Assembly: GCF_016745425.1 (NCBI RefSeq)
Contig: NZ_JAERVK010000013.1
Location: 15,029-79,028 of the forward strand
Direction: 5' to 3'
DNA length: 64,000 bases
Source: Candidatus Methylomicrobium oryzae
GTDB taxonomy: Bacteria; Pseudomonadota; Gammaproteobacteria; Methylococcales; Methylomonadaceae
This document shows, one piece after another, positions 46,089-55,171 of the stretch. The notes under the pieces were generated by a model. That model saw only the letters and a list, made by a program, of their open reading frames with translations. It was not told the origin of the DNA and ran no database searches. Both the position numbers and the translations under genes were made by a program. Position 1 is the stretch's first letter. Each line of letters starts with the position of its first letter.

Positions 46089-46146
46089 AAGCGTTAACCG
46101 TAACCCGATGCTTTTTGGCGTGAACGTGTTGGGTTACGTTGCGCTT
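46089..46146. repeat. Inverted repeat at the 3' end of the glycosyltransferase gene
   Basis: AAGCG...CGTAACCC on the left is mirrored by GGGTTACG...CGCTT on the right, which overlaps the stop codon of the TIGR03088-type gene. It may be a REP-like element doubling as a terminator for the exopolysaccharide operon. Confidence 0.5.
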
Positions 46147-47297
46147 TTAGGCATTATAAGCGAATCATAAACGGCCTTATATTGGCCGACCATCCTGCTC
46201 AACGAAAATTGATTCAGTACTAGATGGTAACCATTTTGGCCATGCAGTCGTCTCATATCCGGCTTGTAGACATAATCCAACACTTTTTGCGCCATCGATT
46301 CAGCGTCGCCTGCCGCAATCAGGCTGCCGGTCTCTCCGGCAATGACCAGTTCGGGATTGCCGCCGACCTGCGTTGCAACGACCGGCAGGGCGGTTGCCAT
46401 GGCCTCCAGAATAGTGTTCGAGATACCTTCTGCTTGCGATGGCAGAATAAAAATGTCCAATCGGCGCATAATTTCTGCGATATCGCTTCGTTCTCCCGGC
46501 AGCCAGGCGATATCGGTCAATCCGTTTTCTGTCAATAATTGGACAGCTTGGGCTTTTAGCGGACCGTCCCCTATAATCAGCAATCTAAGTTTATTTTTAA
46601 GTTTTGGGTCGTTCCGGCAAATCCAAATAAACGCTTTTACCAGCGTCAACTGATCTTTGACACCATGTAAACGGCCTACGGTGCCGAGGACGATTTCATC
46701 CTGGCTAAATGAGAATGGACAGCCGGCTAGCGGAGCTTTATTTCCCGTTAGAGGATAAAAAATGCGCGTATCGACACCGTTGCATATCCGGGTTATTTTT
46801 TGGGAGGGGACGAGGATTTTCTCGGTTAAATAGCATTCCAAATGTTTTGATAAAGGAATGAAATGCTGGATAAGAGGTTTTAAGAGCCGCCGAACCCCCT
46901 GATATTTGATATTGTTGCCATCCGGATCAAAGACGTCCCAGCCATGTTCGCCATGCACCCGATGCCGCACCCCTGCCAGCCATGCGGGGACCTGATATTC
47001 TATGGTCGCCAGATTGCGTGTATGCACGAGAGCGGGGTTGAGCTGTTTTAACAGTTTATAAAATCTTATAAATGATCCCCAGTCTTGCCCTTCCTTTTTA
47101 TTCAGATGATAAATATCGATATCGCTGCGGGTCAAGCGCTGCTTGAAGCTCGTGCTGTCTTTTAAACATATGACTGAGTGCCGGTATGCATCGGGTGGCA
47201 ATTGGTTAATAAGATTAACCAGCCCGTTTTCCAAGCCTCCTATGCCAAGACGATAAATAACATGAACAATTAGAGGGGGTGGTGTTCGGGTATTCAT
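46134..47297 (-). CDS. PEP-CTERM/XrtA-system glycosyltransferase (TIGR03088 type)
   Basis: A 387-residue GT4-type glycosyltransferase. The N-terminal HVIYRLGIGGLENGLVNLIN is the family's signature, RHRVHGEHGWDVFDPDGNN lies near 125, the GT-B C-terminal half has VLGTVGRLHGVKDQ, and FILPSQAEGISNTILEAMA carries the conserved donor-site Glu residues. It transfers a sugar during exopolysaccharide assembly at the inner membrane. It is the last gene of the minus-strand locus, 17 bases after the TIGR03087-type gene. In other genomes xrtA often follows; here it does not. Confidence 0.92.
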   Translation of the reverse strand: MNTRTPPPLIVHVIYRLGIGGLENGLVNLINQLPPDAYRHSVICLKDSTSFKQRLTRSDIDIYHLNKKEGQDWGSFIRFYKLLKQLNPALVHTRNLATIEYQVPAWLAGVRHRVHGEHGWDVFDPDGNNIKYQGVRRLLKPLIQHFIPLSKHLECYLTEKILVPSQKITRICNGVDTRIFYPLTGNKAPLAGCPFSFSQDEIVLGTVGRLHGVKDQLTLVKAFIWICRNDPKLKNKLRLLIIGDGPLKAQAVQLLTENGLTDIAWLPGERSDIAEIMRRLDIFILPSQAEGISNTILEAMATALPVVATQVGGNPELVIAGETGSLIAAGDAESMAQKVLDYVYKPDMRRLHGQNGYHLVLNQFSLSRMVGQYKAVYDSLIMPKSAT

Positions 47298-47314
47298 CTG
47301 TCACTCTGAAAAAG

Positions 47315-48520
47315 TTATATCAAAGCCGAAAGCCGGTTTAAATTTTGCTCCCAGCCGAACTTCATCTTAACGAAATCGCGATTGATCATTGAGGTCAGGG
47401 GAGGGGTATTATTTTGCAAAAAATCATTAAGCTGTTTGACCATAGCATCCGCTTCATCAGCAACCGATAGCGCAAGGCTTTCATCATAAGGAATTCCTTC
47501 CATGGCTGCAGGCGTCGCCAGAACATGTTTACCCATTGCCATGGCTTCCAAAACTTTATTTTGAATGCCTCGGGCAATTCTCAAAGGGGCAATGGCTAAT
47601 TTAGCATGGGCGATATAAGGCCTTACATCCTCTACTGCGCCTGTCACTACGATATTTTTGTTCTTGGCCAACGTTTGGACTTCCTTGGAAGGTCTAGAAC
47701 CTACTATGTAAAACTTTGTGTTAGGGTATTGGTTTAATATGTGGGGAAAAACTTCCATAGAAAACCATGTGACCGCATCTACGTTGGGCCAATAGTCCAT
47801 CGCACCGGTAAAAACCAAGGCTTCATCGCCCTGGGGATAAGGCGATGTAAAAGTTTGTTCAGGCGAAAAATAGTCCGTATCGACGCCGTTATTGATATAG
47901 CCTATTTTTTCACTTAATGAAGGGGCAAGTGTTCTAAACAACGCCGCTTCTTGTTCGGAAACAAATAGCCCGGCTTTAGCGAGCGCGGCTATTTTAAGCT
48001 CATAATTAAAAAGGTATTGGGATTCGCGCTGATAAACCCATTTTTCCGCTCCCCGCTTTTTAAGCGCGTATTGACGCCATTTGTCGGAATCTACATCGAC
48101 AAAATCAATGATGACATCAAGATTATCCTCTTTTCCGCATTGAAGAAAGGGCGTAATGAATTGCGCCATTACCGATGAAAATATCAGGACTTTATTAATC
48201 GAATGAGTATTAATGGTGTGATTTATCCATTCCTGCAGGGTTTTACTTTTATAATAGGGCAAACTTAAAGCCTCGCCGGTTAAAAAGCCTTGAAGGCTTT
48301 TAATTTTGGCCTGAAACGGATTAAGACTCTGATAATGGGTTGTTGTGCAGAGGGCATCTAATTTATTAATGTATTGCCAATCTTTATCATCGTCAATAAA
48401 CGCGCCCAAGTGGACTTGATATTTAGAAGTTAAATATTTTAATAAATGGTAGGAGCGTATTTTATCCCCTTTGTTGGGAGGATAAGGTATTCTGTGCGCC
48501 AGAAAAAGCAGATTTTCCAT
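47315..48520 (-). CDS. PEP-CTERM/XrtA-system glycosyltransferase (TIGR03087 type)
   Basis: A 401-residue GT4-like glycosyltransferase. The opening FLAHRIPYPPNKGDKIRSYH is diagnostic of this XrtA-associated family. VFTGAMDYWPNVDAVTWFSM is near 235, and the C-terminal RIARGIQNKVLEAMAMGKHV holds the Glu-rich donor site. It should act with the neighbouring TIGR03088-type enzyme on the lipid-linked repeat unit of the exopolysaccharide. The intergenic distance to the FemAB-like gene is 51 bases, and a short AT-rich leader precedes the ATG. Confidence 0.92.
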   Translation of the reverse strand: MENLLFLAHRIPYPPNKGDKIRSYHLLKYLTSKYQVHLGAFIDDDKDWQYINKLDALCTTTHYQSLNPFQAKIKSLQGFLTGEALSLPYYKSKTLQEWINHTINTHSINKVLIFSSVMAQFITPFLQCGKEDNLDVIIDFVDVDSDKWRQYALKKRGAEKWVYQRESQYLFNYELKIAALAKAGLFVSEQEAALFRTLAPSLSEKIGYINNGVDTDYFSPEQTFTSPYPQGDEALVFTGAMDYWPNVDAVTWFSMEVFPHILNQYPNTKFYIVGSRPSKEVQTLAKNKNIVVTGAVEDVRPYIAHAKLAIAPLRIARGIQNKVLEAMAMGKHVLATPAAMEGIPYDESLALSVADEADAMVKQLNDFLQNNTPPLTSMINRDFVKMKFGWEQNLNRLSALI

Positions 48521-48571
48521 AACGATTAAATATTATTGCGAAATTTATATACAGGATTCTCTGCAGGAAGC

Positions 48572-49591
48572 TTATCCCAGATATTTTGATAACCAAGGGC
48601 CGATTATTTGGCTTACAGGTAACGGCAGGTGTTTCCAGGCAGCGATGAATAATCGATATTTTGGATTTAAAGGATTAATATCCGGCACCGAGTCGGCCCC
48701 AGTCAAATAAAATTCATAATATAACGGCTCAGGCGTAAAGCCCCAATTCTTTTTAAAGTGGTAAGAGCCGGTACCCACTTTGCTGCGCCCGTAATCGAAT
48801 ATCTTTATGTTTTTTTCTACCGCCCGGCGCATAACCTCCCAATACATAAAATCATTGCCTTTCACGTGGCGCGCCAGTTCAGTGCCGCCACCATAATAAG
48901 GGAGCACTTCATCCTTGAAATAAAAACTCATTACGCCAGCGACCAGCCGGCCGTTAAGATCAACAATTAACACTTCGCATTGATCTTTGAATACCTCTTT
49001 CAGAATCCGAAAATATTTTTTCGAAAATACTGGTGTTCCTAAATTTCTGACGCTCTCGGAATAAGCCCGGTACAGTTTTTCGATATCGGAATCAATCGAG
49101 CTGGATAGACCCGCGTCTATCCCTTTCCGCACCATGGCGCGCTGCTTTCTGGGAATCGAAAGCATGTTATTTTCTAAAACCGGATCCAACTCTTTTCTAA
49201 AGGTTACATAAAGATCTTTATAGGGCCTCTGCGGAGTTTTTTGAACTCTATTTCTGATTTCGAGGCAGTCCACGCCAAGCTCTTCAGCTAATCGGCAAGC
49301 TTCTTTATCCAGTATTAAAGCGGAAGAATCATCCTTTGCTACTACCCCGCCGTAAACGCAAAAAGCGGTTGAAACCAGTATATTGCCGAAAAGTAAGCTG
49401 TTAACATGAACCAAGGGTAAAATAGCCGTAATCTCTCCGTTGTTTTCAACGTAAAGAAAATAGGTTTTATGGCCAAATGCCCTTTCAATAACCTCTTGCC
49501 AACCGGCTTGATGAAAAAAAGTGGCTTCCGAAGCGGTTTGAACAAAACTATCCCAACGCGCATGGTTTGATTTGTCCAATAATTTAATCAT
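48572..49591 (-). CDS. FemAB-like XrtA/PEP-CTERM-associated protein
   Basis: A 339-residue protein with a duplicated GNAT fold (FemAB/FmhB-like). Recognisable elements are ATFFHQAGWQEVIERAFGHK, the LSIPRKQRAMVRKGIDAGLS region near 142, VAGVMSFYFKDEVLPYYGGG and KIFDYGRSKVGTGSYHFKKN. FemAB enzymes transfer aminoacyl groups; the XrtA-associated subgroup has no proven substrate and may modify the polysaccharide. The start overlaps the deacetylase stop by four bases. It probably belongs to the core operon. Confidence 0.9.
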   Translation of the reverse strand: MIKLLDKSNHARWDSFVQTASEATFFHQAGWQEVIERAFGHKTYFLYVENNGEITAILPLVHVNSLLFGNILVSTAFCVYGGVVAKDDSSALILDKEACRLAEELGVDCLEIRNRVQKTPQRPYKDLYVTFRKELDPVLENNMLSIPRKQRAMVRKGIDAGLSSSIDSDIEKLYRAYSESVRNLGTPVFSKKYFRILKEVFKDQCEVLIVDLNGRLVAGVMSFYFKDEVLPYYGGGTELARHVKGNDFMYWEVMRRAVEKNIKIFDYGRSKVGTGSYHFKKNWGFTPEPLYYEFYLTGADSVPDINPLNPKYRLFIAAWKHLPLPVSQIIGPWLSKYLG

Positions 49592-50454
49592 GTTTCATAC
49601 GGTTTATTTATAAAGACATTTTCCATAGTGTCCCAGTTAAAATCCTTTATGAGCCATTTTATTCTTTTTTCCATATGAGAAAGGTTCAAATAATGGCGAG
49701 TTCGTGTTCTTAAATCCAGACCTTTTTGCCGAGGCTGATCCGGATCTATTTCCCAAGGATGAAAATAAAATACGCCTGCCTGTTTTTCTTTTTGATTGAT
49801 GTGGTTAAAGGCCCATTTTGAAATAATATAAGGATACAATCTGAAAAATCCCCCGCCGCCGCAGGGAAAGTTTTTTTTGCCAAACGTTATTGTAGTAATA
49901 GGTATTTCTTTAAAATTGTGATCGACTAGCGGTTCAAAGATAAATCTTGGCGCATCCGGAATGCCGTATAAATCATGCTTCACCGGATAAATGCTTGAGC
50001 TGTATTTGAATCCTTCTTCATTTAATATATCCAGAGCCCATAGATTCTTTGCGCAGATTGAGTAGCTTGCAGCCCGATATCCTTTAACTTCTTTTCCGCT
50101 CAGAGATTCAAGTATTTTTTTTGCTTTGGAAATATCCTCCCGAAATTGGGCAGGAGTCTGTTCCGTGACTCTGATATGCTCATAACCGTGGCAAGCGAGT
50201 TCGTGACCATCCTTTATAATACGCTGAATTAAAGTGGGGTAATGTTCTGCTATCCACCCCAAGGTAAAAAAAGTGGCTTTTATGTTGCCGGCGTCAAAAA
50301 TATCCAATATTCGATGGGTATTTATTTCCACTCTATGGGGAAGGTCATACCATTGCCGTTTTGTGACATAAGGCTCGAATGCAGAAACCTGAAAATAATC
50401 TTCTACATCGACCGTCATGGCATTAATTGGGCCTGAGTTTGATTTTGACATCAT
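49588..50454 (-). CDS. XrtA-system polysaccharide deacetylase
   Basis: A 288-residue NodB-type deacetylase with a DUF3473-like C-terminal part. MTVDVEDYFQVSAFEP provides the metal-binding Asp-Asp pair, ELACHGYEHIRVTEQ the His motif, and FPCGGGGFFRLYP near 195 the family-specific segment. It likely removes acetyl groups from the nascent or mature polysaccharide (TIGR03006 group). It lies 12 bases after wecB and overlaps the FemAB-like gene. It lacks a signal peptide, so it would act in the cytosol or at the membrane. Confidence 0.92.
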   Translation of the reverse strand: MMSKSNSGPINAMTVDVEDYFQVSAFEPYVTKRQWYDLPHRVEINTHRILDIFDAGNIKATFFTLGWIAEHYPTLIQRIIKDGHELACHGYEHIRVTEQTPAQFREDISKAKKILESLSGKEVKGYRAASYSICAKNLWALDILNEEGFKYSSSIYPVKHDLYGIPDAPRFIFEPLVDHNFKEIPITTITFGKKNFPCGGGGFFRLYPYIISKWAFNHINQKEKQAGVFYFHPWEIDPDQPRQKGLDLRTRTRHYLNLSHMEKRIKWLIKDFNWDTMENVFINKPYET

Positions 50455-50466
50455 TTTTTTAGGGGA

Positions 50467-51588
50467 TTACAAATAATGCTTTTTTATGTCCGCAACGATT
50501 CGAGATGCGGCTCTTCCATCCCAATATTCAGGAGTTCGGCCCGATTTTCCTCCCGTTGTCAGGATATCGTCGACACAGGCTTTAATTTTATCCGGATCGG
50601 TTCCTACGATTGTATTTGTCCCTTGGTCAACAGTAATAGGCCTTTCCGTGTTTTCACGCAAAGTGACGCAGGGAATGCCCAATGAAGTAGTTTCTTCCTG
50701 CAATCCGCCTGAGTCGGTCAAAACCATTTTTGCGGATTTCATCAACCCCAACATTTGCAAATACCCGACTGGCGGTAAGCAAATCAAATTGCCCGCGTCA
50801 ATAAGTTCTTTCATGCCTTCCTGCTCGATTTTTGTACGAGTTCGGGGATGAATCGGAAAAATCACGGGCAATTTCTGGCTAACGGCTACAACGCTCATTA
50901 ATAATTTACGTAAGGTAAGGGGGTTATCCACATTGGCAGGCCTGTGCATTGTGAGCAGGGCATATTTTCCCGCCAGAATATTATTGAAAGGTTTTTGATA
51001 CTCTTTTAACGTCTCTGCAAAAGGAGGCGCCTGCTCCAGATTAGCTTTCAACGAATCTATCATGACATTGCCGACGAAACAAATACGGCTAGAGTCTATG
51101 CCTTCATAACGCAGGTTTATTTCGGCATCCTTTTCCGTCGTATAAAGTCTATCGGAAATCTGATCTGTCAAAATCCGATTTATTTCTTCAGGCATTTCCC
51201 TGTCCCGGCTCCTTAAGCCCGCCTCGACATGAAGAACGGGTATCTGCTTTTTTACCGCTACCAGGCTGCATGCAATTGTCGAATTTACATCCCCCACGAC
51301 CAGAACGGCATAGGGTTTAACTGTATTCAGCACCGGTTCAAACCGCAACATGATATTGGCCGTTTGCTCGCTGTGCGAACCGGATCCCACGCCTAAATCA
51401 ACATCAGGCTCAGGGATTCCTAACTGCTGAAAAAAAGAAGCTTTCATGTCGTGGTCGTAGTGCTGGCCGGTATGCACCAAGTAGGGAGTGACTTGCTCTT
51501 TTAAAGTTGTAAACTCTTTTAAGATAGGGGCCATTTTCATAAAATTCGGCCTTGCGCCAACGACGCAAACGATGGTTTTTTTGTTAAT
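50467..51588 (-). CDS. wecB: UDP-N-acetylglucosamine 2-epimerase (WecB type), probable ATT start
   Basis: The first in-frame ATG (51540) gives 357 residues and misses the essential N-terminus. Reading upstream in frame, the codons give NKKTIVCVVGARPNFMKMAP, the exact family start. The open stretch begins at ATT (51586-51588), five bases after a perfect AAGGAGG. The ATG inside AAGGAGGATG is out of frame by one base and too close to that site. I therefore prefer an AUU start, giving 373 residues. A miscounted run of seven A at 51577-51583 is the alternative. Other motifs are DVNSTIACSLVA, HVEAGLRSRDREMPEEINR, THRPANVDNP-like MHRPANVDNP and DSGGLQEETTSLG. It makes UDP-ManNAc. Confidence 0.85.
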   Translation of the reverse strand: MNKKTIVCVVGARPNFMKMAPILKEFTTLKEQVTPYLVHTGQHYDHDMKASFFQQLGIPEPDVDLGVGSGSHSEQTANIMLRFEPVLNTVKPYAVLVVGDVNSTIACSLVAVKKQIPVLHVEAGLRSRDREMPEEINRILTDQISDRLYTTEKDAEINLRYEGIDSSRICFVGNVMIDSLKANLEQAPPFAETLKEYQKPFNNILAGKYALLTMHRPANVDNPLTLRKLLMSVVAVSQKLPVIFPIHPRTRTKIEQEGMKELIDAGNLICLPPVGYLQMLGLMKSAKMVLTDSGGLQEETTSLGIPCVTLRENTERPITVDQGTNTIVGTDPDKIKACVDDILTTGGKSGRTPEYWDGRAASRIVADIKKHYL

Positions 51589-51609
51589 GACATCCTCCTT
51601 AGGTTCTTC

Positions 51610-52626
51610 CTAATTTTCGTTATAAATGTTTTTCATATCCAACTGGATTAAAATGGCCTTCCTTAATAAAGCCCTTTCTCTGTCCAGAGTATTTTGCAGA
51701 TTTAAGACGTTTTTTTCTAAAGCAATGACACGTTGCTCCAATGACTCCTCTGCAGCGACAGATGGCATTGTCATGGGTAGGGGCAGACTATCCTGAAATT
51801 CATCCGCTATAATGGTAGATTCCTCTTCAATTTCGGAAATCACCTTGGCTATTGTAGTTGAATCAATTATTTTCAGTTCTTCAAGATAGCCGAATAATAA
51901 TGTTCTGTCGCATAATGTATTTATTCTTCTTGGAATGCCTTTTGTGTAATTGCATATAACGCCGAATATGTCTTCTTCAAATTGCGGCATTTGTTTCCAG
52001 CCGGCCTTTTCTAACCGGAAGAGGATATAGTTCTTAGTCTCTTCTTCGTTTAGCGGTTTTAATAAATACGATGCCACTATCCGCTGCCTTAACTGTTCCA
52101 TTTCCGGCAAAATTAGGTTTTCCCTGAGCTCCGGCTGACCCACTAAAAAAATCTGGAAAAGCGGTTTTCCCGACAGTTCAAAATTTGTTAGCATCCGTAG
52201 CTCTTCCAATGAATCTTTAGGCAGATTTTGAGCCTCATCGACAATCATTAGCGTTCTTTTTCCCTCTCTGGCCTGCTGCATAAAAAACCGATGGATCCGG
52301 GTTAATAATGCCGATTTATCTTCATTATCGTAAGGGAGGCCAAAACTTGCCGATATAATTTTTAGAAGATCATCCGCACTTACTTGCGACGAGACCATGA
52401 TTCCGATAGTAAGTTTCTCGGTGTTCAGGCTTTTAAGCAGTTCTTTAAAAAGAATGGTTTTGCCTGTGCCGGGTTTGCCTATGATGACTACGAAACCTTC
52501 TCCCTGTTTTAAACCGTAACGCATATAAGCCAAGGCTCTGCGATGCACATCGCTATTAAAAAAGAAATCGGTATCAGCGTTCAGCTGAAAAGGTTTTTTG
52601 CTTAAATTGTAAAATCCTTCGTACAT
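51610..52626 (-). CDS. XrtA/PEP-CTERM-associated ATPase
   Basis: A 338-residue ExeA-like AAA protein (TIGR03015 group). It starts MYEGFYNLSKKPFQLNADTD. Walker A is IGKPGTGKTILFKELL near 45-60 and Walker B is TLMIVDEAQNLPKDSLEEL near 125, with an arginine-rich sensor region (KGIPRRINTLCDRTLLFGY). The C-terminal 60 residues are a coiled-coil-like tail. It probably powers or coordinates assembly of the export machine. The gap to the upstream outer-membrane-protein gene is two bases. Confidence 0.93.
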   Translation of the reverse strand: MYEGFYNLSKKPFQLNADTDFFFNSDVHRRALAYMRYGLKQGEGFVVIIGKPGTGKTILFKELLKSLNTEKLTIGIMVSSQVSADDLLKIISASFGLPYDNEDKSALLTRIHRFFMQQAREGKRTLMIVDEAQNLPKDSLEELRMLTNFELSGKPLFQIFLVGQPELRENLILPEMEQLRQRIVASYLLKPLNEEETKNYILFRLEKAGWKQMPQFEEDIFGVICNYTKGIPRRINTLCDRTLLFGYLEELKIIDSTTIAKVISEIEEESTIIADEFQDSLPLPMTMPSVAAEESLEQRVIALEKNVLNLQNTLDRERALLRKAILIQLDMKNIYNEN

Positions 52627-52628
52627 AA

Positions 52629-54227
52629 TTAATATGTCATAAATAAGCTGGCTGTTGCCCGGTTTTCCTGATAATCATTTGCATCGTTGTCTGATTGGTT
52701 ATTTACATGCCGATATTCGAGTTTCCCATTTAGTCGGCGAGTAATGAATTGATTCAGACCTATTGCAAAATCATAACGATCACTTTTTATGTTAGAGGCC
52801 GTTAATGAAGTGGCTACAGTGTCTACCTGCTGCCATCCTGAGTGTAAATAAGCCGTGGTTTTACGCCCAAATTGCCAATTCCATCCAGCGTTGAATCCAC
52901 TCACTTTCTCGGTATTGCCGCTGACCTGGAATACACGATTTTCATCATAGGCATTGGCATATAGGGTTGTTTTAGCCGTACTGAACGAAACGGAAAAATT
53001 CCATCTTTTTCTAACCACGACTTCATTTGTTAATGTCGGAATATTAATGGAAAATTGTACAGGCTGATTGGTGACGGGATTGATTACGGGATTTCCATCT
53101 AAATCAACAACAGTAAAAACTTGTTGTTGCAATAGAATATCCTGTACCGTGGTCGTATCATTCTCATGCGTCAACGACCATCTGGATCGCTTTGTCCAGT
53201 AATTCAATGAGGTTTCCCATGTCTTTCCTGAGTTCAGTCCGACAGAATTATCCCGAAAAGTTGTTATCCAGTTAATTCGCTGTATTGGAGAAATATACAC
53301 AGAGATATATCTATTATTACCACCTCCAATTTCAATACTGTAATGCCGGCTGGGAGTCCATTTTCCACCAACCGTATAATAAAAACCATTATTATTTGTG
53401 TTTGTTGTAGCCTGAAAGTTGTTGTTGCTATAGCCTCCCAATGCGAAGACACTAAAATATCTATTTACATAAGTCCTTAATGTCGCGCTAGTGTTTTGGA
53501 ATTTAGTATTGTCATCATTATCTCTAAAGTTTTCAGTATTATTATGTGACAGATTCCACTGGAACCTTTTAAATTCGCTTCCACTATGTATTTGAATTAT
53601 TTCTCCGAGGCTTTTAGAATCGGAAATAGCACTTAGCGTGGATTGAGAGTCATTATTAGAAAAAGAGCTGCCACTTGTTGACACAGTATTAAAGTTTAGC
53701 CTGAAGATGCCACTGGCATAGTTTCCGAAACGCGGAGTCCAAAAAGGTGATATGCCGAAGGTTGTAACTGTGGTATTATTTTCCGAGCCTGATATATTAT
53801 CGTTGGCTATTCGATTAATATTGGTATTTTGTTGGCTGATTGAACTATTTGAATCTAAAAATAATCTATTCGAAATAAGCGTATTTCTGGAATTATACTG
53901 AAGCTGGTTGTTCGTAGTCAGGCCGTTATCTCCATTGGCATTGTACAGGTTCTGCATCCTATAATTCAAATTCAGCATAGTGCGCGCGGATTGTCCCCTT
54001 ACAGATATACCTGGACTAATTTCCGTAACAAGTGCATTCGTTTCAGTCCCTGGCTGTGATAAACGGATGTTATCGGAATAAACTTCTTGTACAGATATTG
54101 AAGGCCTTACCGACCAATTAACACCATAAGCACCATAAGAGTGGAAAAGTAAATAAATAAATGCCAGATATATAATCGGCAATTGCAGTGTATTAGATTT
54201 CCGTTGTATCACAAAAAACACCATCAA
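52629..54227 (-). CDS. TIGR03016-type PEP-CTERM-associated outer-membrane protein
   Basis: A 532-residue barrel-type protein. After a signal segment (LPIIYLAFIYLLFHSYGAYG) it begins NWSVRPSISVQEVYSDNIRL, as TIGR03016 proteins do. The rest is Asn/Thr/Ser-rich with alternating strands (YFSVFALGGYSNNNFQATTN, RNSVGLNSG-like SVGLNSGKTWETSLNYWTKR) and ends in a terminal strand, ATASLFMTY. It may be the outer-membrane pore of the polysaccharide system. The ATG overlaps the stop of the autokinase gene by four bases. Confidence 0.88.
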   Translation of the reverse strand: MMVFFVIQRKSNTLQLPIIYLAFIYLLFHSYGAYGVNWSVRPSISVQEVYSDNIRLSQPGTETNALVTEISPGISVRGQSARTMLNLNYRMQNLYNANGDNGLTTNNQLQYNSRNTLISNRLFLDSNSSISQQNTNINRIANDNISGSENNTTVTTFGISPFWTPRFGNYASGIFRLNFNTVSTSGSSFSNNDSQSTLSAISDSKSLGEIIQIHSGSEFKRFQWNLSHNNTENFRDNDDNTKFQNTSATLRTYVNRYFSVFALGGYSNNNFQATTNTNNNGFYYTVGGKWTPSRHYSIEIGGGNNRYISVYISPIQRINWITTFRDNSVGLNSGKTWETSLNYWTKRSRWSLTHENDTTTVQDILLQQQVFTVVDLDGNPVINPVTNQPVQFSINIPTLTNEVVVRKRWNFSVSFSTAKTTLYANAYDENRVFQVSGNTEKVSGFNAGWNWQFGRKTTAYLHSGWQQVDTVATSLTASNIKSDRYDFAIGLNQFITRRLNGKLEYRHVNNQSDNDANDYQENRATASLFMTY

Positions 54228-55147
54228 TTTCCATATGTTCCATATCCATCGTATCCATAATAACCTGTTTCCATGTAAACTTGAGTTTTGTTAAGAAGTA
54301 ACAGAACTACATCGCAAAATTCCAATTTATTAACTGACGACATTACCATAGCCTGAGGAGTATTTTCGGCTTCAACGACCAACACGACTTGTCCGACCAA
54401 GCCAGCCAGCGCAGCTCCTTGAGTTGCTGCGAGTAACGGTGGGGAGTCAAAGATAACGATTCTATCCGGATATCTAGTGCTTAATTCCTGCGCTAGCCGA
54501 ACCATTTTGTTACTTGTCAATAATTCAGTCGAGTGCCGGTGCTGTTTTCCTGCCGGAACAACGCTTAATCCAGGCATATTGGTTTTTAAAATGATATCGG
54601 AAAACTCAATATCATTTTTTTCCAGATATTCGATTAATCCTGGCGACGATTTAATGCCTAATGTTTTTGATATTGAAGGACGGGCAACATCTGCATCTAT
54701 CAGTAATACTTTTGTATCCCGCTCATTAGCAATACTCAGTGCAAGATTTATTGCACTGAATGTTTTGCCTTCCCCCGGGACGCTACTTGTTACCAGAATT
54801 AGATTTGACCGCTGAATGCCTTCGCTGCCTGAACCTAATGCGTTATTTATCAGCGGCCTTTTAATGTTTCTATATTCCTCAATCGATTTTTGATCTGTAT
54901 TGATGCTGGGTGTTACAAACCCCATTCCTGCCAGCTTGTCCCAATCTATGTTTTCAATTCTTTCTTTATTCAATAAATTTCCATTTTCGGTAGCATCTAT
55001 CCTATTTTTTGTAGACATAGGGGTAGATAATAATTCTTCCTTTCCCTTGTCTAATTGAGACTTAATATCTTCAGGCAGAGCCGTAGGATTAGCCGCTATT
55101 TGGTTTTCATTTTCGGCTTTATGCAAAGCCCTTTCAATAGTATTCAC
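54224..55147 (-). CDS. XrtA-associated tyrosine autokinase (BY-kinase)
   Basis: A 307-residue BY-kinase. Walker A is TSSVPGEGKTFSAINLALS near 126, Walker A' is VLLIDADVARPS and Walker B is IVIFDSPPLLA. The C-terminus is a tyrosine cluster, YMETGYYGYDGYGTYGN, with seven tyrosines in 17 residues, the usual autophosphorylation tail. It pairs with the chain-length protein EpsF, encoded 24 bases upstream, which would supply the membrane activator domain. It should regulate polymerisation and export by cyclic phosphorylation. Confidence 0.93.
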   Translation of the reverse strand: MNTIERALHKAENENQIAANPTALPEDIKSQLDKGKEELLSTPMSTKNRIDATENGNLLNKERIENIDWDKLAGMGFVTPSINTDQKSIEEYRNIKRPLINNALGSGSEGIQRSNLILVTSSVPGEGKTFSAINLALSIANERDTKVLLIDADVARPSISKTLGIKSSPGLIEYLEKNDIEFSDIILKTNMPGLSVVPAGKQHRHSTELLTSNKMVRLAQELSTRYPDRIVIFDSPPLLAATQGAALAGLVGQVVLVVEAENTPQAMVMSSVNKLEFCDVVLLLLNKTQVYMETGYYGYDGYGTYGN

Positions 55148-55171
55148 CCGTAACTCCCCCTAATTCTATTC

